Assembly: GCF_000379765.1 (NCBI RefSeq)
Contig: NZ_KB903443.1
Location: 186,001-250,000 of the forward strand
From: Flexithrix dorotheae DSM 6795
GTDB lineage: Bacteria > Bacteroidota > Bacteroidia > Cytophagales > Flammeovirgaceae
Direction of reading: 5' to 3'
DNA: 64,000 nucleotides
The notes under the pieces were generated by a model. That model had not been told where the DNA came from. It was given only the letters and a program-made list of their open reading frames with translations, and did no database searches. Both the position numbers and the translations under genes were made by a program. Below are positions 53,887 to 62,697 of this stretch, piece after piece. The first letter of the stretch is position 1. Every line of letters starts with the position of its first letter.

Positions 53887-55335
53887 TTAATTATCCTGGG
53901 AAACTCTTTTATACTTCACCCAATCCGTTTTCACCTTCAGTGTACCTTCGGGCTCAGGAAGTTTGTCCCAGTGATATCCTTTGCTTTGGATTTCCTTTAG
54001 CTTTTCGTTTACTACCTGTTTGTAAAAAGCTGAATTTGGGTGGGATGAAATGATATTTTGATCTTGTCCCTGATCATTGGCTAGATCATATAATTCATAA
54101 TCAAGTAATTCCATTTCCTTAATATATGCCATATCAGGTTTGGAAAAGCGATGAGCTTTTGGAATAGTATCCTGATCTTTACCAAGCACCATTACCTGAT
54201 CCATTCTTACAGCAATTTCCGGGGAGGTTCTGTAAAAATACCAAAATAAGGGATTCTCCCGCTCGAACGCTTTTCCATTCAGCAAACCTAAAATACTTGT
54301 GCCGTCCAGCTCTCCATCTTCAAAAGGTGAGATTTGTAAAATATCGCAAAGAGTGGGCATTATATCCACAAAGCCAGCGGCTTCACTAATCAAACCTTTA
54401 GCCGAAAAGCCCGACCAGTGAAAAATTCCGGGAACCCGTATTCCGCCATCATAAACATAACTTTTTACCGCTCTCAAGTCTCCATTAGAGGCTTGCCTGT
54501 AAGAACCATTATCAGAACTAAATATCACGATGGTATTTTCAAGCAACTGGTGATCAGTAAGATAGCTTATTACCCTACCCACAGCCAAATCCAGATTTTC
54601 AATATTTGCCAGGTATTCTGCATCTTTTTGAGGGAAATCCCCATATTTTTCTACCAATTCCGGAGGTGAAGCAACTTTCGCATGTGGTTCATGAAAGGCC
54701 AGGTACATAAAAAAAGGATCTTCGTCTTTTCGATAATTTTCAAACCAACTTACAGCCTCATCGGCTAATATCTGACAGGAATACCCTTGCTGTTCAGGAA
54801 GCCTTTCCCCATTGCGTACAAAATTTACCGGATTGAGATGAGAGGGTTGTGCATTATTTTCAGTTCCTAAAGAATAATCAAAACCCTGATCTATAGGTTG
54901 CGGATGATTTAATAAAGTATCCTGAGGCAAACATCCCAAATGCCATTTTCCAATATGAGCTGTGCGATATCCCTGATTTTTCAACACTTCAGCTATGGTA
55001 ACTTCCTCATCTCTTAAATGAATAGGATGGCCTGGCGGACGGTAATTGTACATCCCTACAATTGCAGGACTTTTCCCCGTAAGCAAACCCGTTCTGGAAG
55101 GAGAACAATTTGGAGCAGCTGCATAAAAATCAGTAAATTGAATACCATTTTTTGCCAGTTTATTGAGGTTAGGGGTGTTGGAAAAACCTTCGTAACATCC
55201 CAAATCACCATATCCCATATCATCAGCCACTATTAATAAAATATTGGGTTTTACTTTAACCTGTTCGGCAGTCTCCCTTGCACAACTTATTAAAAGAGAG
55301 GCCAGCAGTAAAAAGGCATAAAAATTTAAGTGCAT
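53887..55335 (-). CDS. Sulfatase (S1-type, formylglycine) lipoprotein
   Basis: A 482-residue protein from the ATG at 55335, giving SPII signal MHLNFYAFLLLASLLISC. It has metal ligands in ADDMGYGDLGCY, the formylglycine motif C-S-P-S-R at Cys 77 (NCSPSRTGLLTG), the GKWHLG motif, and the second metal pair in SSDNGSYR. The Cys type needs a formylglycine-generating enzyme (not in this window). It removes sulfate esters from glycans or other compounds. It starts 32 bp after a small hypothetical gene on the same strand, so they may be co-transcribed. Confidence 0.94.
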   Translation of the reverse strand: MHLNFYAFLLLASLLISCARETAEQVKVKPNILLIVADDMGYGDLGCYEGFSNTPNLNKLAKNGIQFTDFYAAAPNCSPSRTGLLTGKSPAIVGMYNYRPPGHPIHLRDEEVTIAEVLKNQGYRTAHIGKWHLGCLPQDTLLNHPQPIDQGFDYSLGTENNAQPSHLNPVNFVRNGERLPEQQGYSCQILADEAVSWFENYRKDEDPFFMYLAFHEPHAKVASPPELVEKYGDFPQKDAEYLANIENLDLAVGRVISYLTDHQLLENTIVIFSSDNGSYRQASNGDLRAVKSYVYDGGIRVPGIFHWSGFSAKGLISEAAGFVDIMPTLCDILQISPFEDGELDGTSILGLLNGKAFERENPLFWYFYRTSPEIAVRMDQVMVLGKDQDTIPKAHRFSKPDMAYIKEMELLDYELYDLANDQGQDQNIISSHPNSAFYKQVVNEKLKEIQSKGYHWDKLPEPEGTLKVKTDWVKYKRVSQDN

Positions 55336-55367
55336 TAGCAGTTCGATTGAGTTTAGTAATTTCAAGT

Positions 55368-55853
55368 TTAAGTTTGGTAATTCACGGACTCCACAGAGCC
55401 ATCTTTAAAAGTAATGGAAATAGTCGCATTTCTATCAGGAGGGTCGATGGAAACAGAAGTACCATCAGGTAAATCTATTCTAAAATCAAGCACTTCTTTG
55501 GCTTTCTGTTTAGGCCTCATTTTGGAGACCATCCACTTTACAAATTCTGTAGCAGATTCTTCAATTACTTTTTCGGCAAATTTTTCTGCAATAAATTTAA
55601 TCCCGGGAACAATGACATAATTAAAAGTAGCTGAACCCGCAATTCCAAGCAAAATTTCCACATATTCATATGGACTAGTATCATCAGTAGTGCCCCAATC
55701 CGAAACTTTTACATTATTTTCGTTATCCAAAACTTCATGTAAAGCCTTTTTCCTTTTCAGGTGCAATGCCAGTTCTTTTTCGCCATCATTACCGGTTGGA
55801 ACCAGGTCCGTATCAAACCTTCTGTAAACGCCAATTCGAAATGTATTTTCCAT
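55368..55853 (-). CDS. Unknown 161-residue protein upstream of the sulfatase
   Basis: Cytoplasmic by composition, with no signal peptide. A charged N-terminal part (MENTFRIGVYRRFDTDLVPT) leads to a hydrophobic and amphipathic helix stretch at about 62-110 (YVEILLGIAGSATFNYVIVP, then a Lys/Glu helix). A short terminal beta part follows (DLPDGTSVSIDPPDRNATIS). I recognise no family. The helix stretch might insert into or lie on a membrane. It stops 32 bp before the sulfatase start. Confidence 0.6.
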   Translation of the reverse strand: MENTFRIGVYRRFDTDLVPTGNDGEKELALHLKRKKALHEVLDNENNVKVSDWGTTDDTSPYEYVEILLGIAGSATFNYVIVPGIKFIAEKFAEKVIEESATEFVKWMVSKMRPKQKAKEVLDFRIDLPDGTSVSIDPPDRNATISITFKDGSVESVNYQT

Positions 55854-56105
55854 TGTTTTAATTCAGGTAAATTATCTTAAAGCTAAAACAAATATTCAAG
55901 ATGTGAAAGCAGGCAAGTGGTTAGCCGGAAATAACAATCTTATAATTTGTCACCTAGAGTAGAACTTTGGTACTTATTGTAGGATTTTAGTAGACCCGAG
56001 ATTAATCCAAAAGAAAAAAGCTATCACTATCAAAGGTACTTACCTATAATAATATTTGTAAAAACAAGATATTACCCTTATCTTATTTCAAAAAAAAAAG
56101 AAAGC

Positions 56106-56741
56106 ATGAAATCACCATTCATTTTTATTCTAAGCCTTTGGTTAACAATTTCTTGTAAAGATGGTAATCAAGCGCCTGTTCATACTTCCTTCGATCTTAA
56201 ATTTGAAGCAGATACTTTAATGATTCGTTTGCTCTCTACAGATTTTACAGATTGTAATAAGCTGAATTCAGAATTGGAGCAGGTGTATCAAAGAGATCAA
56301 TATTATAGGGGTAAATTGCATTCCGGGTTAAAATTAACTGCACAACAAAAGGATTTTTACAGAAAAAAAATGAGTAAAAATGATCCTTATAATGAAAAAA
56401 TAATTTCCTATATCCTACAGGAAGTAGGATGGAATAATAGCTGTAATTTAAGTAAAAAATCTCATGAAGCGATTTGGCTAGTAATCGATCACAGCTCTAA
56501 CCTGAAGTTTAAGGCATTCAGTCTTCCATTTATACATTCTGCCTTTAAAGATCAACTTATTTCCCCGGAAATTTATGCCTTTCTGATTGATGAAATTTAT
56601 GTGCGTATTGGAAGAAAACAGCAATATGGAATGCATCCGGTTAATTATCCGGATGGTAGAAAAATTTATCCTGAAAGAATAAGCCTGAGTATTGAGGAAA
56701 TAAATCATAACCGAAGCTCCATTGGGCTTTCAAAATTGTAA
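56106..56741 (+). CDS. DUF6624-type lipoprotein
   Basis: A 211-residue lipoprotein (SPII ...LWLTISC). The C-terminal ~100 residues carry EVGWNNSCNLSKKSHEAIWLVIDHSS...FIHSAF...AFLIDEIYVRIGRKQQYGM, the G-W / H / D-R / Q-YG pattern of DUF6624. The function of this family is unknown. In canonical members the last motif ends GTQ; here it is QQYGMHP. It is transcribed alone and followed by a hairpin. Confidence 0.7.
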   Translation: MKSPFIFILSLWLTISCKDGNQAPVHTSFDLKFEADTLMIRLLSTDFTDCNKLNSELEQVYQRDQYYRGKLHSGLKLTAQQKDFYRKKMSKNDPYNEKIISYILQEVGWNNSCNLSKKSHEAIWLVIDHSSNLKFKAFSLPFIHSAFKDQLISPEIYAFLIDEIYVRIGRKQQYGMHPVNYPDGRKIYPERISLSIEEINHNRSSIGLSKL

Positions 56742-56792
56742 ATCTAAATTCTCCTTCCATAGTTCTCCCCTTTCCATAATTTCACTATTTTT

Positions 56793-56837
56793 AACCATCA
56801 TTCATTTTCCTCTATTTTTTTAGAGGGATTGATGGTT
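56793..56837 (+). terminator. Terminator overlapping the next promoter
   Basis: AACCATCA (56793-56800) pairs with TGATGGTT (56830-56837), and inside CCTCT pairs with AGAGG. TTATTTTTG follows on the plus strand. It would end the DUF6624 transcript. Confidence 0.6.
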
Positions 56838-56838
56838 T

Positions 56839-56846
56839 TATTTTTG
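56839..56846 (+). promoter_or_regulatory. -7 element of the cyclase-AraC gene
   Basis: TATTTTTG fits TAnnTTTG and lies 31 bp before the ATG; the -33 position reads TTTT instead of TTTG. It is also the T-rich tail of the preceding terminator. Confidence 0.45.
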
Positions 56847-56877
56847 AAAAAAAGAAACGCTTTGTTGCCTAAAAGCT

Positions 56878-59217
56878 ATGGAAGATAAAAAAACGCGTCA
56901 ACTTGCAGCTGTAATGTTTACCGATATTGTGGGATATACGGCCATTATGCAGCAGGATGAATCCAGAGCTCTAAGGGTGCGGAAAAAACACCGGTCAGTC
57001 TTCCAAAAACAACATGAATTACACCATGGAAAAATCATTCAGTATTATGGAGATGGTACTTTAAGTGTATTTAAAAGTGCCATTGAAGCTACAAATTGCG
57101 CCATTGCCATTCAGCAGTTATTGCAGGCCGATGATATTAATGGTATTCCCTTGCGAATAGGACTACACCTAGGAGACATTATTTACAGCGAAACTGAAGT
57201 TTATGGGGACGGGGTAAATGTTGCTTCACGAATTGAAAGTATGGGTATTTCTGGCTCCATACTTATTTCAGGAAAAGTAAACGAAGAACTAAAAAATCAG
57301 CCTTCAATTACTACCATTGCTCTGGGAAATTTCGAATTCAAAAATGTATCTGCCCCAATAGAAGTTTTCGCCATTAGCAATGATGGCATAAAAATCCCCA
57401 AAAATTCCCAGCTAAAAGGGAAGCAGCAACAAAGTGGAAAAACCATTGCCGTTTTGCCCTTTGCCAATATGAGTGCCAGTCAGGAAAATGAATTTTTCTG
57501 TGACGGCATTACCGAAGAAATTATCAATGCACTGGCAAAAATTAAGCAACTGAAAGTTACTTCTCGTACCTCCTCTTTCTTTTTTAAAAACAAGAATTTT
57601 CCCATTACCCAGATTGGCAAGGAACTGAATGTATCCACCATTTTGGAAGGAAGTGTGCGAATTGCAGGAAAGATGATCAGGATTACCGCCCAATTGATTC
57701 AGGCGGAAGATGATTTCCACTTCTGGTCGGAAACATGGGACAGGAAACTGGAAAATATTTTTGAAATTCAGGATGAAATAAGCCTTGCCATTGCCGATAA
57801 ACTTCGGGAACAATTCGGCCATTTTGAGATTCAGAACCATCTGGTTGAAAAACAGACGGAAAATTTTGACGCATACGAATTATCCCTAAAAGCCAAATTT
57901 CATTTTAATAAATGGAATGCTGAAGATGTACAAATCGCCATTCCACTTTATGAAAAAGCGCTGGAACTAGACCCCAACCATACCGCCTCATTGGTAGGCG
58001 CTGCCGATTGTTACAGTTTTATGGCTACTACTGGTTTTTTACCTCTTGAAGAAGCCTGGAGCAAATCCTATGACCTTACCAACAGGGCTTTGAATATAAA
58101 TCCGGAATTACCCGGTGGATTGTATCAGTTGGCTAATTATTCCTTTTTTATTTTATGTGATTATGCCGCCGCTTTAAAACTGACTTTACAAGTTTTGGAA
58201 TTAAAATCCAATTATGTGGATGCCCGTCAGTTTCTTTCATTTTTATACATTATTGCAGGGAAAAAGGACGCAGCAGAAAAACAGCTGGAAATTGCGCTGG
58301 GTATTGACCCTCTATCCCCAGAGACCCTATTTTTTAATGCCTATTTTCATTACATGACAGAAGATTATGAAAAATCCCTGGAACTTTTGGATAAATGTCT
58401 GGCTCAGAATGAAAAAAATATTCCTGCACATTCCATAAAATGTTATTGTTTATTAAAGCTTGGTCAATACGATGAAGCACTTCATTATTATGAAAAAGTG
58501 CCTGAGGAAATCGTTGTTCAGGGAGATAAATTAGGAATAACGGCATTGGCTTATGCTTTTAAAAAAGACGCAGCAAATACAAAAAAATACCTTGAAATAT
58601 TATTGCAAAAAGCAGCAAAGCCAGAAGGCTTTAGGGAACAATCCTTTTTATTTCTAATGTATGGGATTACCAGCAATTTTGACAAGGCTTTTGAATGGAT
58701 TAAAGAGGCTTTGGAAAATAAGGCTTCCTTTCTTCTTTTTCATTTTGCAGACCCGATGGTCGATCCCATAAAAAATGATCCGAGGTATCAACACTTCCAG
58801 GGTCTGATTTTTGGTGAAAACTTCCCCAGGGAAAAAAAAGGAACCAAAAAACCTTTACTGGATAAGAGAACCACTCATGAATATTCCGAACGGTTAATTT
58901 CACATATCAAAGAGCATGAACCCTACCTTGATCCTAATTTGTCATTACGAAGTTTAGCACGGCAAATTAATCTCCATCCAAACCAACTCTCATGGTTGCT
59001 CAATGAAAGCCTGGGTAAAAACTTTAGTGAATTTATTAATTATTATCGGGTGGAAAAATTTAAGGCATTGTCTCAGGACCCGGAAAAAAACCACATCACA
59101 CTGATTGGACTGGCCTACGAAAGCGGTTTCAATTCCAAAACTGTTTTCAATACCTATTTCAAAAAAGAAACCGGGCTAACTCCTAAACAATATCTAAAGC
59201 TTCAAGAGAAAAAATAA
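56878..59217 (+). CDS. Class III nucleotide cyclase fused to TolB-like, TPR and AraC domains
   Basis: A 779-residue protein. The cyclase domain (1-~170) keeps metal Asp 16 (FTDIVGYT) and Asp 59 (YYGDGT), Lys 52, and the transition-state Asn 114 / Arg 118 (NVASRIE), so it should be active. A TolB-N/FlgO-like domain (~188-320, TIAVLPFANMSASQENEFFC) and TPRs (~330-630) follow. The C-terminus is an AraC double helix-turn-helix (~675-775, LSLRSLARQINLHPNQLSWLL and ITLIGLAYESGFNSKTVF). No membrane helix is seen, unlike the related regulator at 33305-35269. It appears to couple cAMP/cGMP synthesis to direct DNA binding. Confidence 0.9.
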   Translation: MEDKKTRQLAAVMFTDIVGYTAIMQQDESRALRVRKKHRSVFQKQHELHHGKIIQYYGDGTLSVFKSAIEATNCAIAIQQLLQADDINGIPLRIGLHLGDIIYSETEVYGDGVNVASRIESMGISGSILISGKVNEELKNQPSITTIALGNFEFKNVSAPIEVFAISNDGIKIPKNSQLKGKQQQSGKTIAVLPFANMSASQENEFFCDGITEEIINALAKIKQLKVTSRTSSFFFKNKNFPITQIGKELNVSTILEGSVRIAGKMIRITAQLIQAEDDFHFWSETWDRKLENIFEIQDEISLAIADKLREQFGHFEIQNHLVEKQTENFDAYELSLKAKFHFNKWNAEDVQIAIPLYEKALELDPNHTASLVGAADCYSFMATTGFLPLEEAWSKSYDLTNRALNINPELPGGLYQLANYSFFILCDYAAALKLTLQVLELKSNYVDARQFLSFLYIIAGKKDAAEKQLEIALGIDPLSPETLFFNAYFHYMTEDYEKSLELLDKCLAQNEKNIPAHSIKCYCLLKLGQYDEALHYYEKVPEEIVVQGDKLGITALAYAFKKDAANTKKYLEILLQKAAKPEGFREQSFLFLMYGITSNFDKAFEWIKEALENKASFLLFHFADPMVDPIKNDPRYQHFQGLIFGENFPREKKGTKKPLLDKRTTHEYSERLISHIKEHEPYLDPNLSLRSLARQINLHPNQLSWLLNESLGKNFSEFINYYRVEKFKALSQDPEKNHITLIGLAYESGFNSKTVFNTYFKKETGLTPKQYLKLQEKK

Positions 59218-59533
59218 TCTGTTTTTTAATTCAATATTCATTATCCTTGTTTATAACATGGATGGGTAAAATAGGCGATTGTAATGCCAGCCTTGCAGAA
59301 AATCACAAAATTTCCTTTATGGTGATTCTAAAATTCAGATAAAGTTAAGTCTCTGTAGAGTCTGCATTTTCGCAAACCTGCGTCTTTGAAGCTTGATTGA
59401 CGCAAAGTCTCTGAGGAAGACCTTGCTGAGACAAATACGGCTCAACTTTTAAAACCTTTCCCTTTCTTCCTATTCGTCCATTCTCAATTTGTTCGGATTT
59501 ATAATCGCGAACGCTTTACCCCTTTGTCCCTCC
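59218..59533. other. Gene-free stretch
   Basis: No supported gene or hairpin is visible. Some short partial repeats (GTCTCTG, GCAAA/GCGTC) occur around 59350-59420 with no clear structure. Confidence 0.35.
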
Positions 59534-59541
59534 TACCTTTG
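59534..59541 (+). promoter_or_regulatory. -7 element of the MDR/DUF4386 pair
   Basis: TACCTTTG matches TAnnTTTG and lies 31 bp before the ATG at 59573. There is no TTTG at the expected -33 position. Confidence 0.45.
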
Positions 59542-59572
59542 AATCATATTAGTATCACAACCAAAGGAAAAT

Positions 59573-60577
59573 ATGACAAACTATAAAGGTTTAAAAATGA
59601 AATCAGTTTTTTGCTCAAAATATGGTTCCCCTCATGTTCTTCAGCTCAGAGAAGTAAATAAACCAGTTCCCAAGCCCAATGAAATCCTGGTTAAAGTGCA
59701 TGCTGCTTCGGTCACTGCTGCAGATACAATGATCCGGAAAGGAAGTCCATATTTTGGCAGGTTATTCCTTGGATTAATGAAACCCAAAAACCCAGTACCA
59801 GGAACAGGATTTTCCGGGGTGGTAGAATCACTGGGAGAGGATGTTAAACAATTTCTGGAAGGAGATGAAGTATTTGGAGAGATAGTTTTAAGTGTAGGTA
59901 CAAATGCAGAATACGTATGTATACCCGAAGATGGACTTGTGGCCAGGAAACCTAAAAACATATCCCACAAGGAAGCCGCACCAGTCTGTGATGGGGCTTT
60001 AACTTCGATTAATTTTCTAAAAGAACTGGCTAAAATTGAAAAAGGTCAACATGTATTGATCATTGGCGCCTCTGGAAGTTTGGGAACTGCTGCTGTACAA
60101 TTGGCTAAACATTTTGGAGCAAAAGTTACCGGAGTTTGCAGCACTTCTAATAAGGCTTTAGTGAAGGCACTGGGCGCAGATCAGGTAATTGATTACACCA
60201 AAGAAGATTATACAAAATCCAATCAGCAATACGATATTGTTTACGATACAGTAGGAAAAAGTTCATTTCCGAATTGTAAAAACATACTGAACAACGATGG
60301 TATTTATATTTCACCGGTACTCAACCTTCAATTGCTTTTCCAAATGCTGGTCAGCCCCAAAAAGGGCAAAAAAGCAAAGTTTGATGCCACAGGATTAAAA
60401 TCAATTCCGGAATTAAAAATCATGTTATCAGAACTGCAGAAGCTTTTGGAAAACGGAAAACTAACTACGGTAATTGACAAATCATATTCTTTAGAGGAAA
60501 TTGTTTCGGCCCATGAATATGTGGACACCGGCCGTAAAAAAGGCAACATCGTACTTGATATCCATTCCCAAAATTAA
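59573..60577 (+). CDS. NAD(P)-dependent medium-chain (MDR) alcohol dehydrogenase/quinone oxidoreductase
   Basis: A 334-residue protein. N-terminal GroES-like domain (VLQLREVNKPVPKPNEILVKVHAASVTAADTM...VPGTGFSGVVESLG), then the NADP-binding Rossmann motif GASGSLGTAAVQLAKHFGAKVTGVCST. The catalytic zinc ligands of alcohol dehydrogenases (Cys/His pairs) are not in place, so the zinc-independent quinone-oxidoreductase branch is more likely. An ATG 24 bp downstream (MKSVFCSKYG) follows AAAGG and could be the true start. The next gene starts 20 bp later. Confidence 0.9.
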   Translation: MTNYKGLKMKSVFCSKYGSPHVLQLREVNKPVPKPNEILVKVHAASVTAADTMIRKGSPYFGRLFLGLMKPKNPVPGTGFSGVVESLGEDVKQFLEGDEVFGEIVLSVGTNAEYVCIPEDGLVARKPKNISHKEAAPVCDGALTSINFLKELAKIEKGQHVLIIGASGSLGTAAVQLAKHFGAKVTGVCSTSNKALVKALGADQVIDYTKEDYTKSNQQYDIVYDTVGKSSFPNCKNILNNDGIYISPVLNLQLLFQMLVSPKKGKKAKFDATGLKSIPELKIMLSELQKLLENGKLTTVIDKSYSLEEIVSAHEYVDTGRKKGNIVLDIHSQN

Positions 60578-60597
60578 CCAACCTTAAATCCATAAAA

Positions 60598-61299
60598 ATG
60601 AATTTTTCCACAATTCCCAAGCAGATGGACTCCAGAATTGCCGGAGTTCTCTATTTGCTAATTGCGATATTTAGCGGCTTTAGTATGGGATATCTTCCTA
60701 ATCTCATTATCGCTACCGGAGATGCAGTAACTACTGCACAAAATCTACAGACCTATTCCGGAATTTTCAGAGTGGGTTTTGCAGCCGATATTCTGGTGAT
60801 TTTACTGGAAATCATGCTTACCGTCATCCTTTATTTCATATTAAAAAAAGTTCACCCAAAAATAGCCCTTATGGCACTTTTAAGCAGGTTTGCTATGGCT
60901 GTAATTATGGGTGTCAATTTGCTTAATTACCTCATTCCAATGGCTCTATTAGACAACCCGACCTATTTAGAGGTTTTTCATTCAGATCAATTGCAGGCTC
61001 TGGCTTTGTTATTTTTGGAAGCTCATCAATTTGTAGTTTTAATCTGGGGTTTATTTTTTGGAATTCACTTGGCTCTCCTTGGATTTTTGGTTTTTAAATC
61101 CGGGTTTTACCCCAAAATTTTAGGTATTTTATTAATCATCGGAAGCTTCGGATATACCACTGAAAGCATAGGAAAATTCACCTTGCCCGGAAACGAAATT
61201 TTTGAAATGCTAGCCATGGTATTGTTAGGATTTGCCGTTATCGGAGAATTGTCATTTGCCTTCTGGTTGTTGATAAAGGGGGCGAAGCAAGCGGTATGA
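60598..61299 (+). CDS. DUF4386 membrane protein
   Basis: A 233-residue protein with about six transmembrane helices (first at ~14-34, last at ~205-228). It opens with RIAGVLYLLIAIFSGFSMGYLP and has GLFFGIHLALLGFLVFKSGFYPKILGILLIIGSFGY, typical of DUF4386, whose function is unknown. In this order, 20 bp after the MDR gene, it probably shares the same transcript. Repeat element A follows 15 bp past the stop. Confidence 0.9.
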   Translation: MNFSTIPKQMDSRIAGVLYLLIAIFSGFSMGYLPNLIIATGDAVTTAQNLQTYSGIFRVGFAADILVILLEIMLTVILYFILKKVHPKIALMALLSRFAMAVIMGVNLLNYLIPMALLDNPTYLEVFHSDQLQALALLFLEAHQFVVLIWGLFFGIHLALLGFLVFKSGFYPKILGILLIIGSFGYTTESIGKFTLPGNEIFEMLAMVLLGFAVIGELSFAFWLLIKGAKQAV

Positions 61300-61314
61300 A
61301 TAATACCTTTCCCT

Positions 61315-61418
61315 ATTCGACTGTTGTAAAGTCGAATCATTATCGCAGGATTTGTAAATCCGATTACAAAAGTCGGATTATAAATCCTGCGATAGAACTT
61401 CGGGATTGCAAATCCCGA
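61315..61418. repeat. Triple-hairpin repeat A
   Basis: Three hairpins in a row: ATTCGACT/AGTCGAAT (61315-61337); ATCGCAGGATTT / AAATCCTGCGAT (61342-61353 and 61382-61393) enclosing AATCCGA/TCGGATT; and TCGGGATT-GCA-AATCCCGA (61400-61418). Element B (62395-62483) has the same order and related sequence. They resemble REP/BIME-type extragenic palindromes. Confidence 0.8.
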
Positions 61419-61440
61419 TAAGCCTGCCAAATTTTAAATT

Positions 61441-62295
61441 TTACCTCACCACCAAAATATTCGCCACACTTCTTTCCCCCTGGTGGTCGAATTTTTTATT
61501 GTCTGAAGGTTTATTCACTACTCCTGAAGATGCTGAGGAAACCCACATGGTGGTAGAGCCTCCACCATCCAGATTGATGGCTTCTTTACATCCCAATGAA
61601 TTTAAAAGGGCAGTTAATTCAGGCAATGACATTCCTGCGGCTTCTTCAGCCCGACCATCCACTGTAATCAGCAAAACTTTATGCTTGTTGACAATACCCA
61701 GACAAGTTCTGGGATGTCTGTTATTTGAAAAGGCATTTTCCGGAAGAATAGCATTTTCCCCATTTTCCATCAACAAACACCCTGTTACCAATACATCATC
61801 CATTTTGGGATTGGAAGTATAGGACTCGTAATTTCCGATTTTACTCACATCCACCTTTCCATTTTTCATGATGAATAATGCACCATTTAAAATTTCAGAT
61901 TTTTTCCATTTGGTAGAATCAGTGGACGGTAATTTTCCATCAATTTTCAGGTAACCTACTGCACCACCGTTTTTGATATCGAAAAACCCTGCATTTATTG
62001 CAGCCAATGCATTTGACTTTGAGGCCAATTCGCTTGTCGGTTGGTTTTTAGTAGGGTCATATACCACGGTCAATTCCCTTTTATTAAGGTTTATTTCTAA
62101 AATATTAATATTTTGCGGAGCATTAAAAACGGTAGTATGAGCCTGTTTCCAGACAAGTCCGTTGGCTACGGTTTTAGTATTCCAGGAAACAGCATCTAAT
62201 GATATTTCCTGCGCCAAAAGCACGTTTGAAGCTAATAATAGGAAAAGAAATGGAAGTGTAATTTTAAATTTTAATGAAGTTGTTTGTAATTGCAT
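61441..62295 (-). CDS. Phosphodiester glycosidase (NAGPA domain) family protein
   Basis: A 284-residue exported protein (signal ending LLAQ). The NAGPA domain fills the rest: AAINAGFFDIKNGGAVGYLKIDG, RHPRTCLGIVNKHKVLLITVDGR and INLDGGGSTTMWV (the conserved DGGGSTT motif). Human NAGPA removes GlcNAc from phosphodiester-linked GlcNAc-phosphate-mannose; bacterial members are thought to cleave phosphodiester glycosides of surface polymers. It stands alone, bracketed by the two hairpin repeats. Confidence 0.9.
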   Translation of the reverse strand: MQLQTTSLKFKITLPFLFLLLASNVLLAQEISLDAVSWNTKTVANGLVWKQAHTTVFNAPQNINILEINLNKRELTVVYDPTKNQPTSELASKSNALAAINAGFFDIKNGGAVGYLKIDGKLPSTDSTKWKKSEILNGALFIMKNGKVDVSKIGNYESYTSNPKMDDVLVTGCLLMENGENAILPENAFSNNRHPRTCLGIVNKHKVLLITVDGRAEEAAGMSLPELTALLNSLGCKEAINLDGGGSTTMWVSSASSGVVNKPSDNKKFDHQGERSVANILVVR

Positions 62296-62394
62296 ACTTT
62301 GAATTTTTATGAGTGTTGTTATTGAAATTCAAAGGTAATGAAATTGGGAAATGAATAGAGCTTATCACTTACCTTACTTTATATAAATGCTATG

Positions 62395-62483
62395 CGACTT
62401 TTGCAAAGTCGAATCACCATCATAGGATTTGCAATCCGAATTAAAAATCCTACGATAGAACTTCGGGATTTGCAATCCCGAAG
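62395..62483. repeat. Triple-hairpin repeat B
   Basis: Same layout as element A: CGACTT/AAGTCG (62395-62411); ATCATAGGATTT / AAATCCTACGAT with one mismatch (62419-62430 and 62445-62456); CTTCGGGATT-TGC-AATCCCGAAG (62461-62483). It is shorter than A because the inner hairpin is reduced. Confidence 0.8.
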
Positions 62484-62498
62484 AGCAAACCAGAAAAG

Positions 62499-62675
62499 TC
62501 AATTAAAAAAACTATAACAAGCTCCTGACCCTATTAACAAGTACACTGTTCCCCAAATTAAATACACTTTTACTCCTTTCTCTTTATTTAGAAACCTGTC
62601 CCAACTTAAATATAGTAAAATCAGCCCTGGACTATAAAAAATCAAAATGCCTATAAGTATTAATTCATATGCCAT
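62499..62675 (-). CDS. Small two-helix membrane protein, paralogue of the next
   Basis: A 58-residue protein from the ATG at 62675 (longer forms begin at TTG). Helices at ~3-23 and ~40-56, with a basic linker (SWDRFLNKEKGVKVYLIW). It is clearly paralogous to the 63-residue protein just upstream: YSPG(L/I)ILL, then W-R-(L/F), K-(V)-K-VY and (G)-YxL-(I)G-GxC-S occur in the same order. Unknown function; likely part of the radical SAM operon. Confidence 0.72.
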   Translation of the reverse strand: MAYELILIGILIFYSPGLILLYLSWDRFLNKEKGVKVYLIWGTVYLLIGSGACYSFFN

Positions 62676-62697
62676 AATCCCAAATAAATCCAATTCT

